Assembly (NCBI GenBank): GCA_045612385.1
Contig: JAZKYZ010000022.1
Location: 1 to 64,000, forward strand
Source: UBA1740 sp045612385
GTDB lineage: Bacteria > Bacillota > Clostridia > Oscillospirales > CAG-272
Direction of reading: 5' to 3'
Length of the DNA: 64,000 nucleotides
A program made the position numbers and the translations under genes. Positions 40,618 to 50,363 of the stretch are shown in pieces; positions within the stretch are counted from its first letter, which is position 1, and each line of letters opens with the position of its first letter. The notes beneath the pieces are model-generated. The model did no database searches. It worked only from the letters and a program-made list of their open reading frames with translations, and was not told the DNA's origin.

Positions 40618-42881
40618 AGATTTTAGAATTGCATATCAACCATTTTGGCGCGCTCCAAGACCAGAGATTCACCTTCACGGACGGTTTGAATGTGCTTTGC
40701 CACGAAAACGGTTTTGGAAAATCGACGCTCCTTTCCTACGTCAAGGCTATGTTTTATGGCTTCAATGACACACGGTCGCAATCCCTTGAGGAAAACGACA
40801 GAAAAAAATACCTCCCTTGGGGCGGTGGCACCTGTGGTGGCTCTCTCATCTTTGAGTTGGAAGGGACGCGCTATCGCATTGAGCGTGTGTTCGGCAAACG
40901 CGCGTCGGAGGACACCCTCACGGTCTATAATGAAACACGTGGAACGATCACTCCTCATTTTGGAGAGAATCCAGGTTTAAGTATATTTAAAATTGATGCA
41001 GAGGGGTTTCTTCGCACGCTTGCCTTGAGTGAGAGAGTGTTCCGAGAAGAAGAAAACAAAAGTGTCTCAGGCAGACTCTCCGAAGTCGTTGGTACCGGTG
41101 GCGCAATGGATGGTTTACAAGAGGCGCTCAACCTGCTTTCTAAGCAACAGAGTGAGTTGACAAAACGAAGCAGAAGGGGCGTTCTTGACACAATAAAGGA
41201 AAAAATTGCAGAGGATGAAGCAGAGCTTCAACGAATTACACAACAGACGCAGAGCCTTCCCCTGCTGATGAAAAGCATTGAGCAGACGAGGGGTGAGATC
41301 GAGGCTGTGGAAGGCGAACTTTCTCGTCTGCAAAAGGAACTGATGGAGGACACTTCCGTTGGTGAGGAAGCGCTGAGGAAAAAACAACTGGATGACGTAC
41401 AGAAAAAACTCAATGAGTTAAGACAAAAATTCTACGTCGGTGTGCCGACGGAAGAAGAAATCGACGAAATCCAACGCTGTGACGGACTTTATTCCGAAAG
41501 CGAAATAAAAGCCTATCAGGCGCTACGTAGCCGTTTCGAGGGCAGAACGAATCAACAGGAAATCGAAGCCTATCAAACAGAACTTCTCACGATAGAAACG
41601 AACGCTTCGGCGGATGACGGTCTCGCATTTTTGGGCGCGCACCCCACACTGAACGCATTAGACGGTATCGGTGAAAGCGAAATACGAGAATATCCAAAAA
41701 CACTTATGAAGGGAAGGTTTCTTTCCCTTGCCGTCATTCTTCTTGTCACAGGCGCGCTTTTCTTACTGGGTGGTTTCTTTGTCGCCCCCCTGTTTTTTGT
41801 GAGTGTTGTCCTTTGGGTGGCTTGTGCGCTGGTATTTGCGCTACGGCCCAAAGCGAGCATCTCTGATGCGACAGCGAAAACCATTCAAGAGGTACTGCTC
41901 GCAGAAGGTATCACAGATATCGAGGCACTTCTTACCCTTCAAAGAGAAAGGGAGAAGGCAATACGAAACGCCGATATGGCAAAGGAGCGAGAAGAAAAAA
42001 AGGCAAATATTCTTGCCTTCCTCGCAAGGCTCGGCTATACAGGAACGCCTTTGAAGGAATGCTTTGCACAGCTGACGAGCGATTTTAGTCGATACAATGC
42101 CTTTTGCATTCGTGAGTTTGATAAGGCAGAACGGATTTCGGCACGAGTAAAGACGTTTCTTGACAAATATTCTCATTTCGGTACACCTCCCTACAACCAG
42201 TTACGTACCGACCTCTTCCAACTCAAAACACTGGAAAAACAGGAATTGCAAATGCTGAGTGCTCCCGTATTTGACGCTATGGCAGAGCGAAAGCAAAAGG
42301 AATTGTATGTGGTAGAACTTCGGGCAAGAATTGCACAATTACAAGAGGCAATCAATGCTATGACAGTGGAGCGTGAGAAAATCGAAGAAAAAGACGACAA
42401 ACGCCAAGAGCTTCTCTCTTCTATGGAGGAAAGCCGTATGGAGATGGAAAAATATCAATCCCGACTTCGTGTTTTAGAGCAAGCAGAGGAAAAACTCAAG
42501 TTGGCGAAGGAAGAAATGCAAAGTTCTTACCTGATGCCGACAAGAGAACGCTTTGATGCCATTTTGCAAATGCTGACCGATTTGAATGCCGGAGATGTTT
42601 ATCTCGGCAGCGATTTCAAACTCGCCTACAAAAAGCAGGGGGGATTGAGCCACGATATGACGGCAATGAGCCGAGGTGAGCGTGATTTGTATCTATTGAT
42701 TGCTCGATTTGCGATTGTAGATACACTTTACCCTGACGGAACGCTACCTCCCATCCTTCTTGACGATCCCTTCGTCGCATTTGACGATGGTCGTGTGACA
42801 AAAGCGCTCGGATACCTTGATGCGCTCGCAGAAAAAAGGCAGATTCTATATTTCACTTGCTCAGGGGCAAGAGCAAAATAA
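40614..42881 (+). CDS. YhaN/Rad50-like ATPase with two membrane-like segments
   Basis: A 755-residue protein. N-terminal Walker A CHENGFGKSTLLSYVKAM near residue 36, long coiled coils (about 190-290 and 440-640), signature MSRGERDLYLLIARF and Walker B PPILLDDPFVAFDDGR near the end: an SMC/Rad50-type ATPase that partners the SbcD-like nuclease. Between the coils, near residues 365-410, are two hydrophobic segments (LAVILLVTGALFLLGGFF and LFFVSVVLWVACALVFAL), as in YhaN, where Rad50 has its hook, so the tips may sit in the membrane. ATG 40614 couples to the previous stop; ATG 40605, closer to AAAGGAG, is the alternative. Confidence 0.85.
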   Translation: MKILELHINHFGALQDQRFTFTDGLNVLCHENGFGKSTLLSYVKAMFYGFNDTRSQSLEENDRKKYLPWGGGTCGGSLIFELEGTRYRIERVFGKRASEDTLTVYNETRGTITPHFGENPGLSIFKIDAEGFLRTLALSERVFREEENKSVSGRLSEVVGTGGAMDGLQEALNLLSKQQSELTKRSRRGVLDTIKEKIAEDEAELQRITQQTQSLPLLMKSIEQTRGEIEAVEGELSRLQKELMEDTSVGEEALRKKQLDDVQKKLNELRQKFYVGVPTEEEIDEIQRCDGLYSESEIKAYQALRSRFEGRTNQQEIEAYQTELLTIETNASADDGLAFLGAHPTLNALDGIGESEIREYPKTLMKGRFLSLAVILLVTGALFLLGGFFVAPLFFVSVVLWVACALVFALRPKASISDATAKTIQEVLLAEGITDIEALLTLQREREKAIRNADMAKEREEKKANILAFLARLGYTGTPLKECFAQLTSDFSRYNAFCIREFDKAERISARVKTFLDKYSHFGTPPYNQLRTDLFQLKTLEKQELQMLSAPVFDAMAERKQKELYVVELRARIAQLQEAINAMTVEREKIEEKDDKRQELLSSMEESRMEMEKYQSRLRVLEQAEEKLKLAKEEMQSSYLMPTRERFDAILQMLTDLNAGDVYLGSDFKLAYKKQGGLSHDMTAMSRGERDLYLLIARFAIVDTLYPDGTLPPILLDDPFVAFDDGRVTKALGYLDALAEKRQILYFTCSGARAK

Positions 42882-42959
42882 AAAATCCGATCGAGTAGGA
42901 GTTGTCCTCGATTATGACAGAGAACAAAGTGCGCTTTGTCTGTGCCTGAAAGCAAAATA

Positions 42960-42993
42960 AAAACTCTTGTAGTCAAATGCTACAAGAGTTTTT
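42960..42993 (+). terminator. Terminator of the nuclease-ATPase pair
   Basis: AAACTCTTGTAG-TCAAATG-CTACAAGAGTTT then TTTT. Weaker hairpins lie just before it at about 42893-42950. Confidence 0.9.
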
Positions 42994-43033
42994 TTCTTTG
43001 GTAGATAATTCAGTGAAGGATTGTCGCATTCTA

Positions 43034-43651
43034 TTAAGCGTGAGCGTGCGAGAAAAGATAGGTAGTTTCGGTGATGGTGAGAATCCCATAGGTGTGCGAG
43101 GCGCTACCAATCGAGCCAGGATTAAACAGGGTAACTGGGCGTTCTTCGGGGGTGTATGGTGTTTCTTCGGTAAGGACGCGCTCTACTGCATTTTGCAGTA
43201 TGGCATCTGGGGCGCTTTGGGGCGCATCCTCTGACACGAGGGGAGCGTCTGCGCGCGACAGAGTGGAGGAATCAAGGACATAGCGAAAGGACTCGACAGG
43301 GATATGGGTATGTCCGAAAAGGACGAGGTCGGCACCCTCCTCGATGGCGAGGCGCAAGAGCCCTCCTTCTCCATATTTGGCGCCGTAGAGATCACCGTGT
43401 GTGAGGACAATGGTTTTTCCCATCAGGGTGATTTTTTCCACCTTTCTGACAAGGCTTCCTGCAAAAACGCCAGAAAAATCACAGTTTCCCCGAACGGCAA
43501 GGACCATCATATTTTTGGGAAGGGTCAAGGCATCCAAGTCGCTAAGACCGTCACCAAGAAAGAAGATCACCTCAGCATCTCGGTGCGTACGTATCGCACG
43601 ATCCAAAGAGGTAATATCTCCGTGACTATCAGAAAATATAAGACATTTCAT
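43034..43651 (-). CDS. yfcE: YfcE/MJ0936-like phosphodiesterase
   Basis: A 205-residue metallophosphoesterase. Motifs CLIFSDSHGDITSL at the start, FFLGDGLSDLD, AVRGNCDFSG, LTHGDLYG, LFGHTHIPV and LFNPGSIG are those of YfcE/MJ0936, single-domain phosphodiesterases active on small phosphodiesters in vitro, with no settled role. A roughly 35-residue insert (residues about 135-175, acidic) separates the fifth and last motifs, longer than in typical members. AGGAGG precedes ATG 43651. Transcribed opposite to its neighbours. Confidence 0.88.
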   Translation of the reverse strand: MKCLIFSDSHGDITSLDRAIRTHRDAEVIFFLGDGLSDLDALTLPKNMMVLAVRGNCDFSGVFAGSLVRKVEKITLMGKTIVLTHGDLYGAKYGEGGLLRLAIEEGADLVLFGHTHIPVESFRYVLDSSTLSRADAPLVSEDAPQSAPDAILQNAVERVLTEETPYTPEERPVTLFNPGSIGSASHTYGILTITETTYLFSHAHA

Positions 43652-43764
43652 AGGCGCCTCCTGTTGTTTGCTCTTGATGTGGATTTACGAAAGAAGTGGA
43701 TTTCGATTCACCTTTTTTCTCGGCTTTCATACACTGAAAACAGAACGAAAACGAGGTGAAGAAA

Positions 43765-43992
43765 ATGAGATTTGATAAAGAAAAAATACAACGGCTCGCC
43801 GCCCTGCCTGATGATGCTCTTTGGGCAGAGATACGCACAATGCTATCACGTCACGGCATCCACCTACCCGATCGCATTCCCTCACACGAGGATATGACAA
43901 GACTACGTGAGGCGTTCACGCTTGGGGAGGGCATTTCGCCAATGGAAGCAGCAAGATTTATCGGTGAATATAAAAGAAAATATATGAGGTGA
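43765..43992 (+). CDS. Small unknown protein, first of a three-gene set (75 residues)
   Basis: No named family recognised. A GTG at 43756 is in frame, but AGGTG at 43754-43758 points to ATG 43765 (MRFDKEKIQRL). It is a charged helical protein with LPDDALWAEIRTMLSRHGIHLPDRIPSHED, described by its ends, then an EAFTLGEGISPMEAARFIGEY segment. The next gene starts 3 bases after its stop with GAGGTGAG as ribosome site. I have an impression that similar small-gene trios occur in spore-forming Clostridia, but this is recall only. Confidence 0.6.
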   Translation: MRFDKEKIQRLAALPDDALWAEIRTMLSRHGIHLPDRIPSHEDMTRLREAFTLGEGISPMEAARFIGEYKRKYMR

Positions 43993-43995
43993 GAT

Positions 43996-44334
43996 ATGGA
44001 GAACCCTTTGGATTTGTCCTCTGTGGTTTCCTTAATAATGAAGCATCCTGAGTTAATTGAGGAAATCGCTGCATTAGCAAAAAGCGAAGTGGAAACAAAG
44101 AGTGAGCCAACGGTGGTTGAAACAGAAGGCACAGGAAGCAAGCAAGGTGAAGAGTGGGAGGCGCCACGTGTGGTAGAGCCAGTGAGCGAAGCAAGCACGC
44201 AACCAATCGTGAGTAGAAGGGAAAACCGTAAAAAACTCTTCTCTGCCATTCGTCCGTTTCTCTCGGAGGAACGCGCGAGGACGCTTTCCAGCGTCGAGGC
44301 TGTGGTGTCCATTCTCGACAGTTTACATTCGTAA
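43996..44334 (+). CDS. Small unknown protein, second of a three-gene set (112 residues)
   Basis: Not recognised. Two helical ends joined by an acidic, disordered middle: the N-terminus SSVVSLIMKHPELIEEIAALAK, given here as SSVVSLIMKHPEL to IAALAK, a linker rich in E, T, V and S (residues about 30-70), and a C-terminus with RKKLFSAIRPFLSEERARTL and AVVSILDSL. The pattern of a short conserved helix pair at each end suggests a scaffold or adaptor. Spaced 3 bases from the gene before and 9 from the gene after. Confidence 0.6.
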   Translation: MENPLDLSSVVSLIMKHPELIEEIAALAKSEVETKSEPTVVETEGTGSKQGEEWEAPRVVEPVSEASTQPIVSRRENRKKLFSAIRPFLSEERARTLSSVEAVVSILDSLHS

Positions 44335-44343
44335 AGGAGGGAT

Positions 44344-44688
44344 ATGGTGTATCAGCGAAGTTATCCTGATGGGTATTCTATCCCAGAAAATTATAGTGGA
44401 ATTGCCGTAGAGGAATGCACATCTTACCCAGAGGAGTGCGAGGAGGTGGAAATACATAGCACGCCAAGACGTGAGTGTGAAGAGGAGACTCCCTGCGCTT
44501 GTAGAGAAAAAAAGCGTTTTCCCCTATGGGAGAAAGCAACATCACTCTTTTCACGCTTACCGTTTCATTTGCCTCGCTTTGAGGGAGATGACTTTCTTAT
44601 TCTTGGTGTAGCTGTACTGTTATTCTTTTCACGGGATGGAGATAAAGAATGCGCTCTCCTTTTGCTTTTACTCCTGTTTATCGGATAA
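44344..44688 (+). CDS. Small unknown membrane protein, third of a three-gene set (114 residues)
   Basis: Not recognised. A tyrosine/proline/cysteine-rich start (YPDGYSIPENYSG; four cysteines before residue 55), a basic amphipathic stretch near 57-75, and two short hydrophobic segments at the C-terminus (FLILGVAVLLFF and ALLLLLLLFIG) split by SRDGDKEC. The hydrophobic hairpin at the tail suggests membrane association. AAAGGAGG sits only 3 bases before ATG 44344. It ends 19 bases before a strong hairpin terminator. Confidence 0.6.
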   Translation: MVYQRSYPDGYSIPENYSGIAVEECTSYPEECEEVEIHSTPRRECEEETPCACREKKRFPLWEKATSLFSRLPFHLPRFEGDDFLILGVAVLLFFSRDGDKECALLLLLLLFIG

Positions 44689-44706
44689 ATGCTAATAATA
44701 GTTTGC

Positions 44707-44739
44707 AAAATGAGCAAGAAATACTTTCTTGCTCATTTT
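44707..44739. terminator. Bidirectional terminator
   Basis: A 15-bp perfect stem AAAATGAGCAAGAAA/TTTCTTGCTCATTTT with loop TAC between the three-gene set (plus) and polC (minus). Confidence 0.9.
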
Positions 44740-44773
44740 TGTTTGGATATGGAAGGGCGTTTTCTTTTCTTTA

Positions 44774-47700
44774 TCAGAAGAAGGAAAACTGGTTGGTTTC
44801 GGTCAGGTCATCTAAAACGTGATTGCGACGTAGGATTTCAATGACCGTTTTTGAAATTCCTGTTCGCTCACGAAGTTCTTGTACGGAATAGATGTCGTAG
44901 GTGTCTCTTGCTTCTACAATCTTCTCGGCCGCCGTATCCCCAAGACCAGGCAGAGAGTTAAATGGCATACGAATTTGTCCGTTTTCGGGAAGGAAATATC
45001 TTGAATCCGAGCGTTTGAGTGAAACACCCAAGAATTTGATTCCTCTTGCCATTGCCTCGCGAACAAGTTGGAGGGTGGCGAGAAGTTCCTTATCCTTTTG
45101 CGTGGCATCCTTATCCATCTTCTCCAGCTCATCAATTTTTGCGCTGACACCTTCATAGCCTGTACCGACGATTTCGGCATCAAAGCCACCCGGTGCAACG
45201 GAAAGGAAAGCGGCATAGAATTCCATTGGATAGTAAATTTTATACCAACAAAGACGAATTGCTGACATATCGTATGCGGCAGCGTGCGCCTTCGGGAACA
45301 TATATTTGATTTTCTTACAGGAGCCGATATACCACTGGGGGACACCGTGATCGAGCATCTCCTTTTCGTATTCAGGCTTAAGGCCCTTACCCTTACGGAC
45401 GTCCTCCATAATTTTGAAGGCAGTGGAGTTATCGAGTCCTTTTTGAATGAGGTAAAGCATAATGCCGTCACGTGTTCCCACAACCTCAGAAATCGTACAG
45501 ATCCCTTCTTTAATCAAATCCTGCGCATTGCCAAGCCATACGTCAGTACCGTGTGTCAAGCCTGAAATCTGGAGAAGGTCGGCAAAGGTACGTGGCTGGG
45601 CATCCTCAAGCACTTGTTGAATGAAGCGAGTACCCATTTCAGGGATACCGAAGGTGCCAAGCTTAACGCCACCGATTTGCTCCGGCGTAATACCGAGAGG
45701 TTTGGTAGACCAGAAAAGCTCATAAGCGCTTCGGTCATTCATTTTGACATCAAGCACAGAGGTGTTCGTGTACTTTTCAAGCATACGATATTTGGTCGGA
45801 ATATCGTGACCAAGCTCATCGAGTTTCAGTATCGTATCGTGGAGATAGGTAAACTGGAAGTGGGTGGTGATGATATCGGAATGTGGGTCATCCGCAGGGT
45901 GCTGTATCGGTGTAAAATCGTAAATTTCGTATTCACGTGGGACAACGATAATGCCACCTGGGTGCTGACCTGTGGTACGCTTGATGCCCACAAGACGTGT
46001 CACCATATGGGAGATTTCGGCATCTGGAATACGCACTTCCCTCTCGTCGAGGTATTTGGTAATATAGCCGTAGGCAGTCTTGTCGGCAAGGGTACCCGTA
46101 GTACCTGCACGGAATACCTGTCCTTTACCAAAAAGTTCTTCGGTATACTTGTGGACCTTACCCTGCACATCACCTGAGAAGTTCAGGTCGATATCGGGGG
46201 ACTTATCTCCATAGAAGCCAAGGAAGGTTTCAAACGGAATGTCGTGACCATCCACAATCATCATTGTGCCACAATCGGGACACGCCTTATCCTCAAGGTC
46301 AAAGCCTGATCCGACGGAGCCATCGGTGAAAAATTCGGTATGACAGCACTTTGGGCAACGATAGTGTGGTGGTAGGGGGTTAACTTCGGAAATACCTGAC
46401 ATTGTCGCAACGAAGGAGGAACCAACTGAGCCACGAGAGCCAACCTGATAGCCAAGACTTTCGGAGTAGGCAACCAATTTCACGGCAATCATATACAGAA
46501 CGGCAAAGCCATTTCCGATAATAGAGTCAAGTTCTCGTTTCAGACGATTTTCGACAAGTTCTGGCAAGGGGTCACCGTACCATTCCTTCGCGCGTTTCCA
46601 ACAGGAACTTTGGAGGTCCTCCACAGCACCCTCTAAGGAGGGCTCATATCTTCCCTCCGGAATCGGGCGAATTCTCTCGCACATCTCGGCGATTTTATTC
46701 GGGTTATCAATGACGACTTCCTCGCAAGCATCCTCTCCGAGATAACGGAATTCCTCAAGCATTTCTTCTGTCGTACGCAGGTAAATACCTATGTCACGGT
46801 CAGCGTCCTTAAATTTTTGTCCTGCGAGCAAAATTTTACGATAGATTTCGTCCTCGCGATTGAGAAAGTGCGCATCACAGGTCGCGCAGACGGGCTTACC
46901 AAGTTTTTTACCGAGCGCATAGATTCTGCGATTGAGTTCTCGCAGGGCCTCCTCAGACGCCACCTTACCCTCGTCAATCAAGAAGGTATTGTTGCAAATC
47001 GGTTGAATTTCAAGGTAATCGTAAAATTCGGCAATTTCTTCAATTTCCTGCTCGCTTCGACCGTCCAAAATGGCGCGAAACAGCTCGCCTGACTCACACG
47101 CAGAGCCGAGAATCAATCCTTCTCTATGCTCCTCAAGAACGGTTTTAGGAATACGTGGAAAACGTCTGTAATAATCCAGATAGGAACGAGAAATGAGTTT
47201 ATAGAGATTTTTAAGTCCCACAAGATTTTTCGCAAAAATTACCATATGGTAGGTATTGAGTTTTGTGGGGTCTGTCTTTTCGCTCATTGCGGCGATCATA
47301 CTCTCAAAGTTGGTAATTCCCTCCTCGCGCAGACGTGTTTGCATCACGAAGAAGATGTGCGCAAGCGTACGCGCGTCGTCGGAGGCACGGTGATGATGAA
47401 ATTCCTCGAGCTTATAATGCTCGGCAATCAGATTGAGCTTATGACGTTTGAGTTCAGGGTTGACGTACTTGGAAAGTCCGACGGTGTCAAGAAAGGTATT
47501 GGTAAAGGGGATATTATGACGCGCAGCAGCCACACGAATAAATCCAACGTCAAAGGAGGCGTTGTGGGCAATCAGCATTCTGTCCCCTACAAAATCAAAG
47601 AAAATGCGAAGCGCCTCTTCTTCCTTAGGCGCTCCCTGAACCATCTCATCCGTAATGGAGGTGAGGGTGGTAATTTCCTCAGGAATCGGCTCTTCCGGAT

Positions 47701-49183
47701 CGACGAAAATATCCATTTCCTCCACGACCTCGCCATCTCGGATTTTCACTGCGCCGATTTCAATAATCTTGCAGGTGAGGTTAGAGAGACCTGTGGTTTC
47801 AATGTCGAATACAATCATTTCATCCTCAAATGCCGGATATTTTGAGCCAAATACGCAACGGGCAGTATCGTTGACAAAATAGGCTTCCATACCGTAGAGA
47901 ATTTTAAGATTCGGATCCTTGCTCTTTTCAAGAGCCAACATAATTTCAGGGAAGCACTGCACATTACCGTGATCGGTAATGGCAATGGCAGGATGTCCCC
48001 AGCGAATTGCCGTTGAAACAATTTCTTCGGGAGAAATCAGGGCATCCATCTGCGACATACGTGAGTGAAGATGCAATTCGACACGCTTACGAGGAGCGTT
48101 ATCCTCTCGTTCGACCTTCTTAATTTTTTTCATTGCCTGAAGCTGCATAAACAGTTCATTGGTGAACTTATCTCGTTGCACTCTACCATAGGCAGCAATG
48201 TGCATTCCCGACTTAATGCCCTTCATAAAGCCACATTCCTCAGGAGGAAGTCCTCGACGTTTGAGATAAATGCCCGTCGTTCCGTCAGAAATACCAATCG
48301 TACAGGTCATACGATCTCCCTGACGGTTGGCTTTGGTTTCGGTCATAAAGACGGTGCCAAGAAAAATAGCGCGTTGCACCTTTGAGGCATCTGCCACAGA
48401 CACAGGGTCAAGGATGTCAAAATCCTCGCCGAAGATGAGTTCTGCGCCAGAGGTATTGTAGGTCGTGATACCCATACGGAAGGTAGTGGCATCATATGCG
48501 ACAACCGTACCCGTTTCAGCAAGAATTCCACTCTGACGCTTGAAGTCATAACGAGGGTCCTCTTCTCTTTGTCTTTGCTCTACTTCCCTTTGATGCTCCT
48601 CGTATTCACGACGATTTTTTTCTATGGTTTCTTCCTCTGCGCGACGCATACGCTCTTCATAGCGCTTTGCGCGACGTGCGTCACCTGCGGCCCTACCGAC
48701 ACTGTCTTCCAGCAGACGAATGTTTCTTGTAATACCGTAACGAGAGAAAAGAATATTTTTCAAAATCTGAGTGGTGTTTCCATTTTCCACAAATTCAAGT
48801 CCGAGAGAGCCGAAGGGGAGATAACAAAGAATCTCCTCGCCATTATCCTCATAAATGGCATCATTGAAAAAGCCCTTCGTGAAAGCGCCACACATTGACG
48901 CCTCTGTAGTAATTTCATTAAAGTAGTCGATACGGAAAGATTCGGGAGGAAAGTGAGGGATAATACGGAACACTTCTGCTTCGTAAAATGCTCGACATTC
49001 TTCCTCTGCTATGTAAAAAAGAAAAGAATCTTCGTGTGATGGATAAAACAAATTGACCTCGACAATCAGGGGGTCTTTATCATAACGGGCAAGCTGTACC
49101 CTTTCAGCGCGTGAAAGAAGATCGTAAAGTTCGGGATCGGGGCGATAGCGCTTGAACAGATCAAAAAAGTTCTTAACTTCCAT
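44774..49183 (-). CDS. polC: DNA polymerase III alpha subunit, PolC type
   Basis: A 1469-residue replicative polymerase with built-in proofreading, typical of Bacillota. Order: N-terminal domain (1-165), a very charged helix (about 168-207, many E, R and Q), OB domain (about 215-355), PHP start VELHLHSRMSQMD near 367, the inserted 3'-5' exonuclease (IVFDIETTGLSN near 456, then HRASDDARTLAH), return to PHP, palm (PDIDLNFSGDV near 960 and the second acidic motif), a zinc-binding cysteine set (CPKCCHTEFF, CPDCG), and the C-terminal PGLGDTAAEKIVEA hairpin-helix. Last gene of the pyrH-ispG operon, as in other Bacillota. Weak AGTAGGT precedes ATG 49183. Confidence 0.97.
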   Translation of the reverse strand: MEVKNFFDLFKRYRPDPELYDLLSRAERVQLARYDKDPLIVEVNLFYPSHEDSFLFYIAEEECRAFYEAEVFRIIPHFPPESFRIDYFNEITTEASMCGAFTKGFFNDAIYEDNGEEILCYLPFGSLGLEFVENGNTTQILKNILFSRYGITRNIRLLEDSVGRAAGDARRAKRYEERMRRAEEETIEKNRREYEEHQREVEQRQREEDPRYDFKRQSGILAETGTVVAYDATTFRMGITTYNTSGAELIFGEDFDILDPVSVADASKVQRAIFLGTVFMTETKANRQGDRMTCTIGISDGTTGIYLKRRGLPPEECGFMKGIKSGMHIAAYGRVQRDKFTNELFMQLQAMKKIKKVEREDNAPRKRVELHLHSRMSQMDALISPEEIVSTAIRWGHPAIAITDHGNVQCFPEIMLALEKSKDPNLKILYGMEAYFVNDTARCVFGSKYPAFEDEMIVFDIETTGLSNLTCKIIEIGAVKIRDGEVVEEMDIFVDPEEPIPEEITTLTSITDEMVQGAPKEEEALRIFFDFVGDRMLIAHNASFDVGFIRVAAARHNIPFTNTFLDTVGLSKYVNPELKRHKLNLIAEHYKLEEFHHHRASDDARTLAHIFFVMQTRLREEGITNFESMIAAMSEKTDPTKLNTYHMVIFAKNLVGLKNLYKLISRSYLDYYRRFPRIPKTVLEEHREGLILGSACESGELFRAILDGRSEQEIEEIAEFYDYLEIQPICNNTFLIDEGKVASEEALRELNRRIYALGKKLGKPVCATCDAHFLNREDEIYRKILLAGQKFKDADRDIGIYLRTTEEMLEEFRYLGEDACEEVVIDNPNKIAEMCERIRPIPEGRYEPSLEGAVEDLQSSCWKRAKEWYGDPLPELVENRLKRELDSIIGNGFAVLYMIAVKLVAYSESLGYQVGSRGSVGSSFVATMSGISEVNPLPPHYRCPKCCHTEFFTDGSVGSGFDLEDKACPDCGTMMIVDGHDIPFETFLGFYGDKSPDIDLNFSGDVQGKVHKYTEELFGKGQVFRAGTTGTLADKTAYGYITKYLDEREVRIPDAEISHMVTRLVGIKRTTGQHPGGIIVVPREYEIYDFTPIQHPADDPHSDIITTHFQFTYLHDTILKLDELGHDIPTKYRMLEKYTNTSVLDVKMNDRSAYELFWSTKPLGITPEQIGGVKLGTFGIPEMGTRFIQQVLEDAQPRTFADLLQISGLTHGTDVWLGNAQDLIKEGICTISEVVGTRDGIMLYLIQKGLDNSTAFKIMEDVRKGKGLKPEYEKEMLDHGVPQWYIGSCKKIKYMFPKAHAAAYDMSAIRLCWYKIYYPMEFYAAFLSVAPGGFDAEIVGTGYEGVSAKIDELEKMDKDATQKDKELLATLQLVREAMARGIKFLGVSLKRSDSRYFLPENGQIRMPFNSLPGLGDTAAEKIVEARDTYDIYSVQELRERTGISKTVIEILRRNHVLDDLTETNQFSFF

Positions 49184-49288
49184 TTTTTCATACCTACTTT
49201 AAAATTTAATCATTCTTCGGGATTGAATTTTTAATTCCGACAATCCCTATTTTTATTTCTCAATATACGTTATTTTGCTATGATTTAT
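49184..49288 (-). promoter_or_regulatory. ispG-polC spacer with nested hairpins
   Basis: On the minus strand GGGATTG...CAATCCC (about 49219-49246) encloses GAATT-N3-AATTC. No T run follows, so it is not a simple terminator; it could be an RNA-processing or attenuation site before polC. A few TATA-like boxes are present but no good promoter. Confidence 0.4.
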
Positions 49289-50356
49289 TTACATTTTAAT
49301 GATTTCTTCTATCAAAGCATCTACCAAATGCTCTTCTTTTACCTTATAGAGAATTTGTCCCTTCTTAAAGAGGAGACCTTCTCCCTTTCCTCCTGCGATA
49401 CCGATATCGCACTCACGCGCTTCACCAGGGCCATTGACGGCGCAACCCATCATAGCAACCTTAATATTGCGTTCAAGCAAACCAAGCGCACGTGCGCGCG
49501 AGGTAAATTCCTCTACAAGAGGGATAAGATCAATTTTTGTACGTCCACAGGTGGGACAGGAAATGATGTCCATTCTTCCCTTCGTATATAGTCCGAGAGA
49601 GGAAAGAATTTCCTTTGCGAACTCGACCTCCTCTGTGGGATGGTCTGTCAGAGAAACACGTATGGTATCGCCAATGCCTTCGGCAAGCAGGGTACCAATA
49701 CCGACAGAGGATTTGACAATGGCCGAGCGTCCTGCGCCCGCTTCGGTAACGCCAAGATGTATGGGGTAATCCACACGCTCGGCGAGCAGACGATTGGCGA
49801 GGATGGTTTCTTTCACGCTCGACGCTTTGATGGAAATACAGATATCAAAAAAGTCGCATTCCTCAAGCAGGGACGTATGATAGAGGGCGCTTTCTACCAG
49901 CGCGCTCGCACAGGGCGATCCATATTTTCTCAAGATGCTTTCCTCTAAAGAACCTGCATTGACACCAATACGAATCGGTACACCGTGCGCCTTCGCCTCT
50001 CTCGCTACCTCACGAACTCGCTCCTGTGAGCCGATATTTCCAGGATTGATACGGATTTTGTCTGCGCCACATTCCATGGAGGCGAGGGCGATACGATAAT
50101 CGAAATGGACGTCAGCGACAAGGGCGACCTTTACGCCCTTTTCTTTAAGATAAGAAAAGACGCTTGCCGATTCCAGCGTGGGAACGGCAAGGCGTACGAT
50201 ATCACATCCTGCCTCCTCCAAAGCGACAACCTGACGATAGGTCAACTCAAAGTCCTCGCTCGGCGTATTGGTCATTGATTGTATAGAGATTGGCGCACCG
50301 GCACCGATCGTTATATTTCCGACGGTGACGGCACGTGTTATTTTCCTTTGTAGCAT
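49289..50356 (-). CDS. ispG: 4-hydroxy-3-methylbut-2-enyl diphosphate synthase
   Basis: A 355-residue iron-sulfur enzyme of the methylerythritol phosphate route to isoprenoids. N-terminal barrel with VTVGNITIGAGAPISIQSMTNTPSED, given by its ends VTVGNI and SMTNTPSED, DIVRLAVP and DKIRINPGNIG; the C-terminal domain has the cluster cysteines in ISCPTCGRT and MGCAVNGPGEA. Length fits the bacterial form. The same operon holds dxr, so two MEP-route enzymes are made together with uppS, which uses the product. Confidence 0.96.
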   Translation of the reverse strand: MLQRKITRAVTVGNITIGAGAPISIQSMTNTPSEDFELTYRQVVALEEAGCDIVRLAVPTLESASVFSYLKEKGVKVALVADVHFDYRIALASMECGADKIRINPGNIGSQERVREVAREAKAHGVPIRIGVNAGSLEESILRKYGSPCASALVESALYHTSLLEECDFFDICISIKASSVKETILANRLLAERVDYPIHLGVTEAGAGRSAIVKSSVGIGTLLAEGIGDTIRVSLTDHPTEEVEFAKEILSSLGLYTKGRMDIISCPTCGRTKIDLIPLVEEFTSRARALGLLERNIKVAMMGCAVNGPGEARECDIGIAGGKGEGLLFKKGQILYKVKEEHLVDALIEEIIKM

Positions 50357-50363
50357 AAATCAC

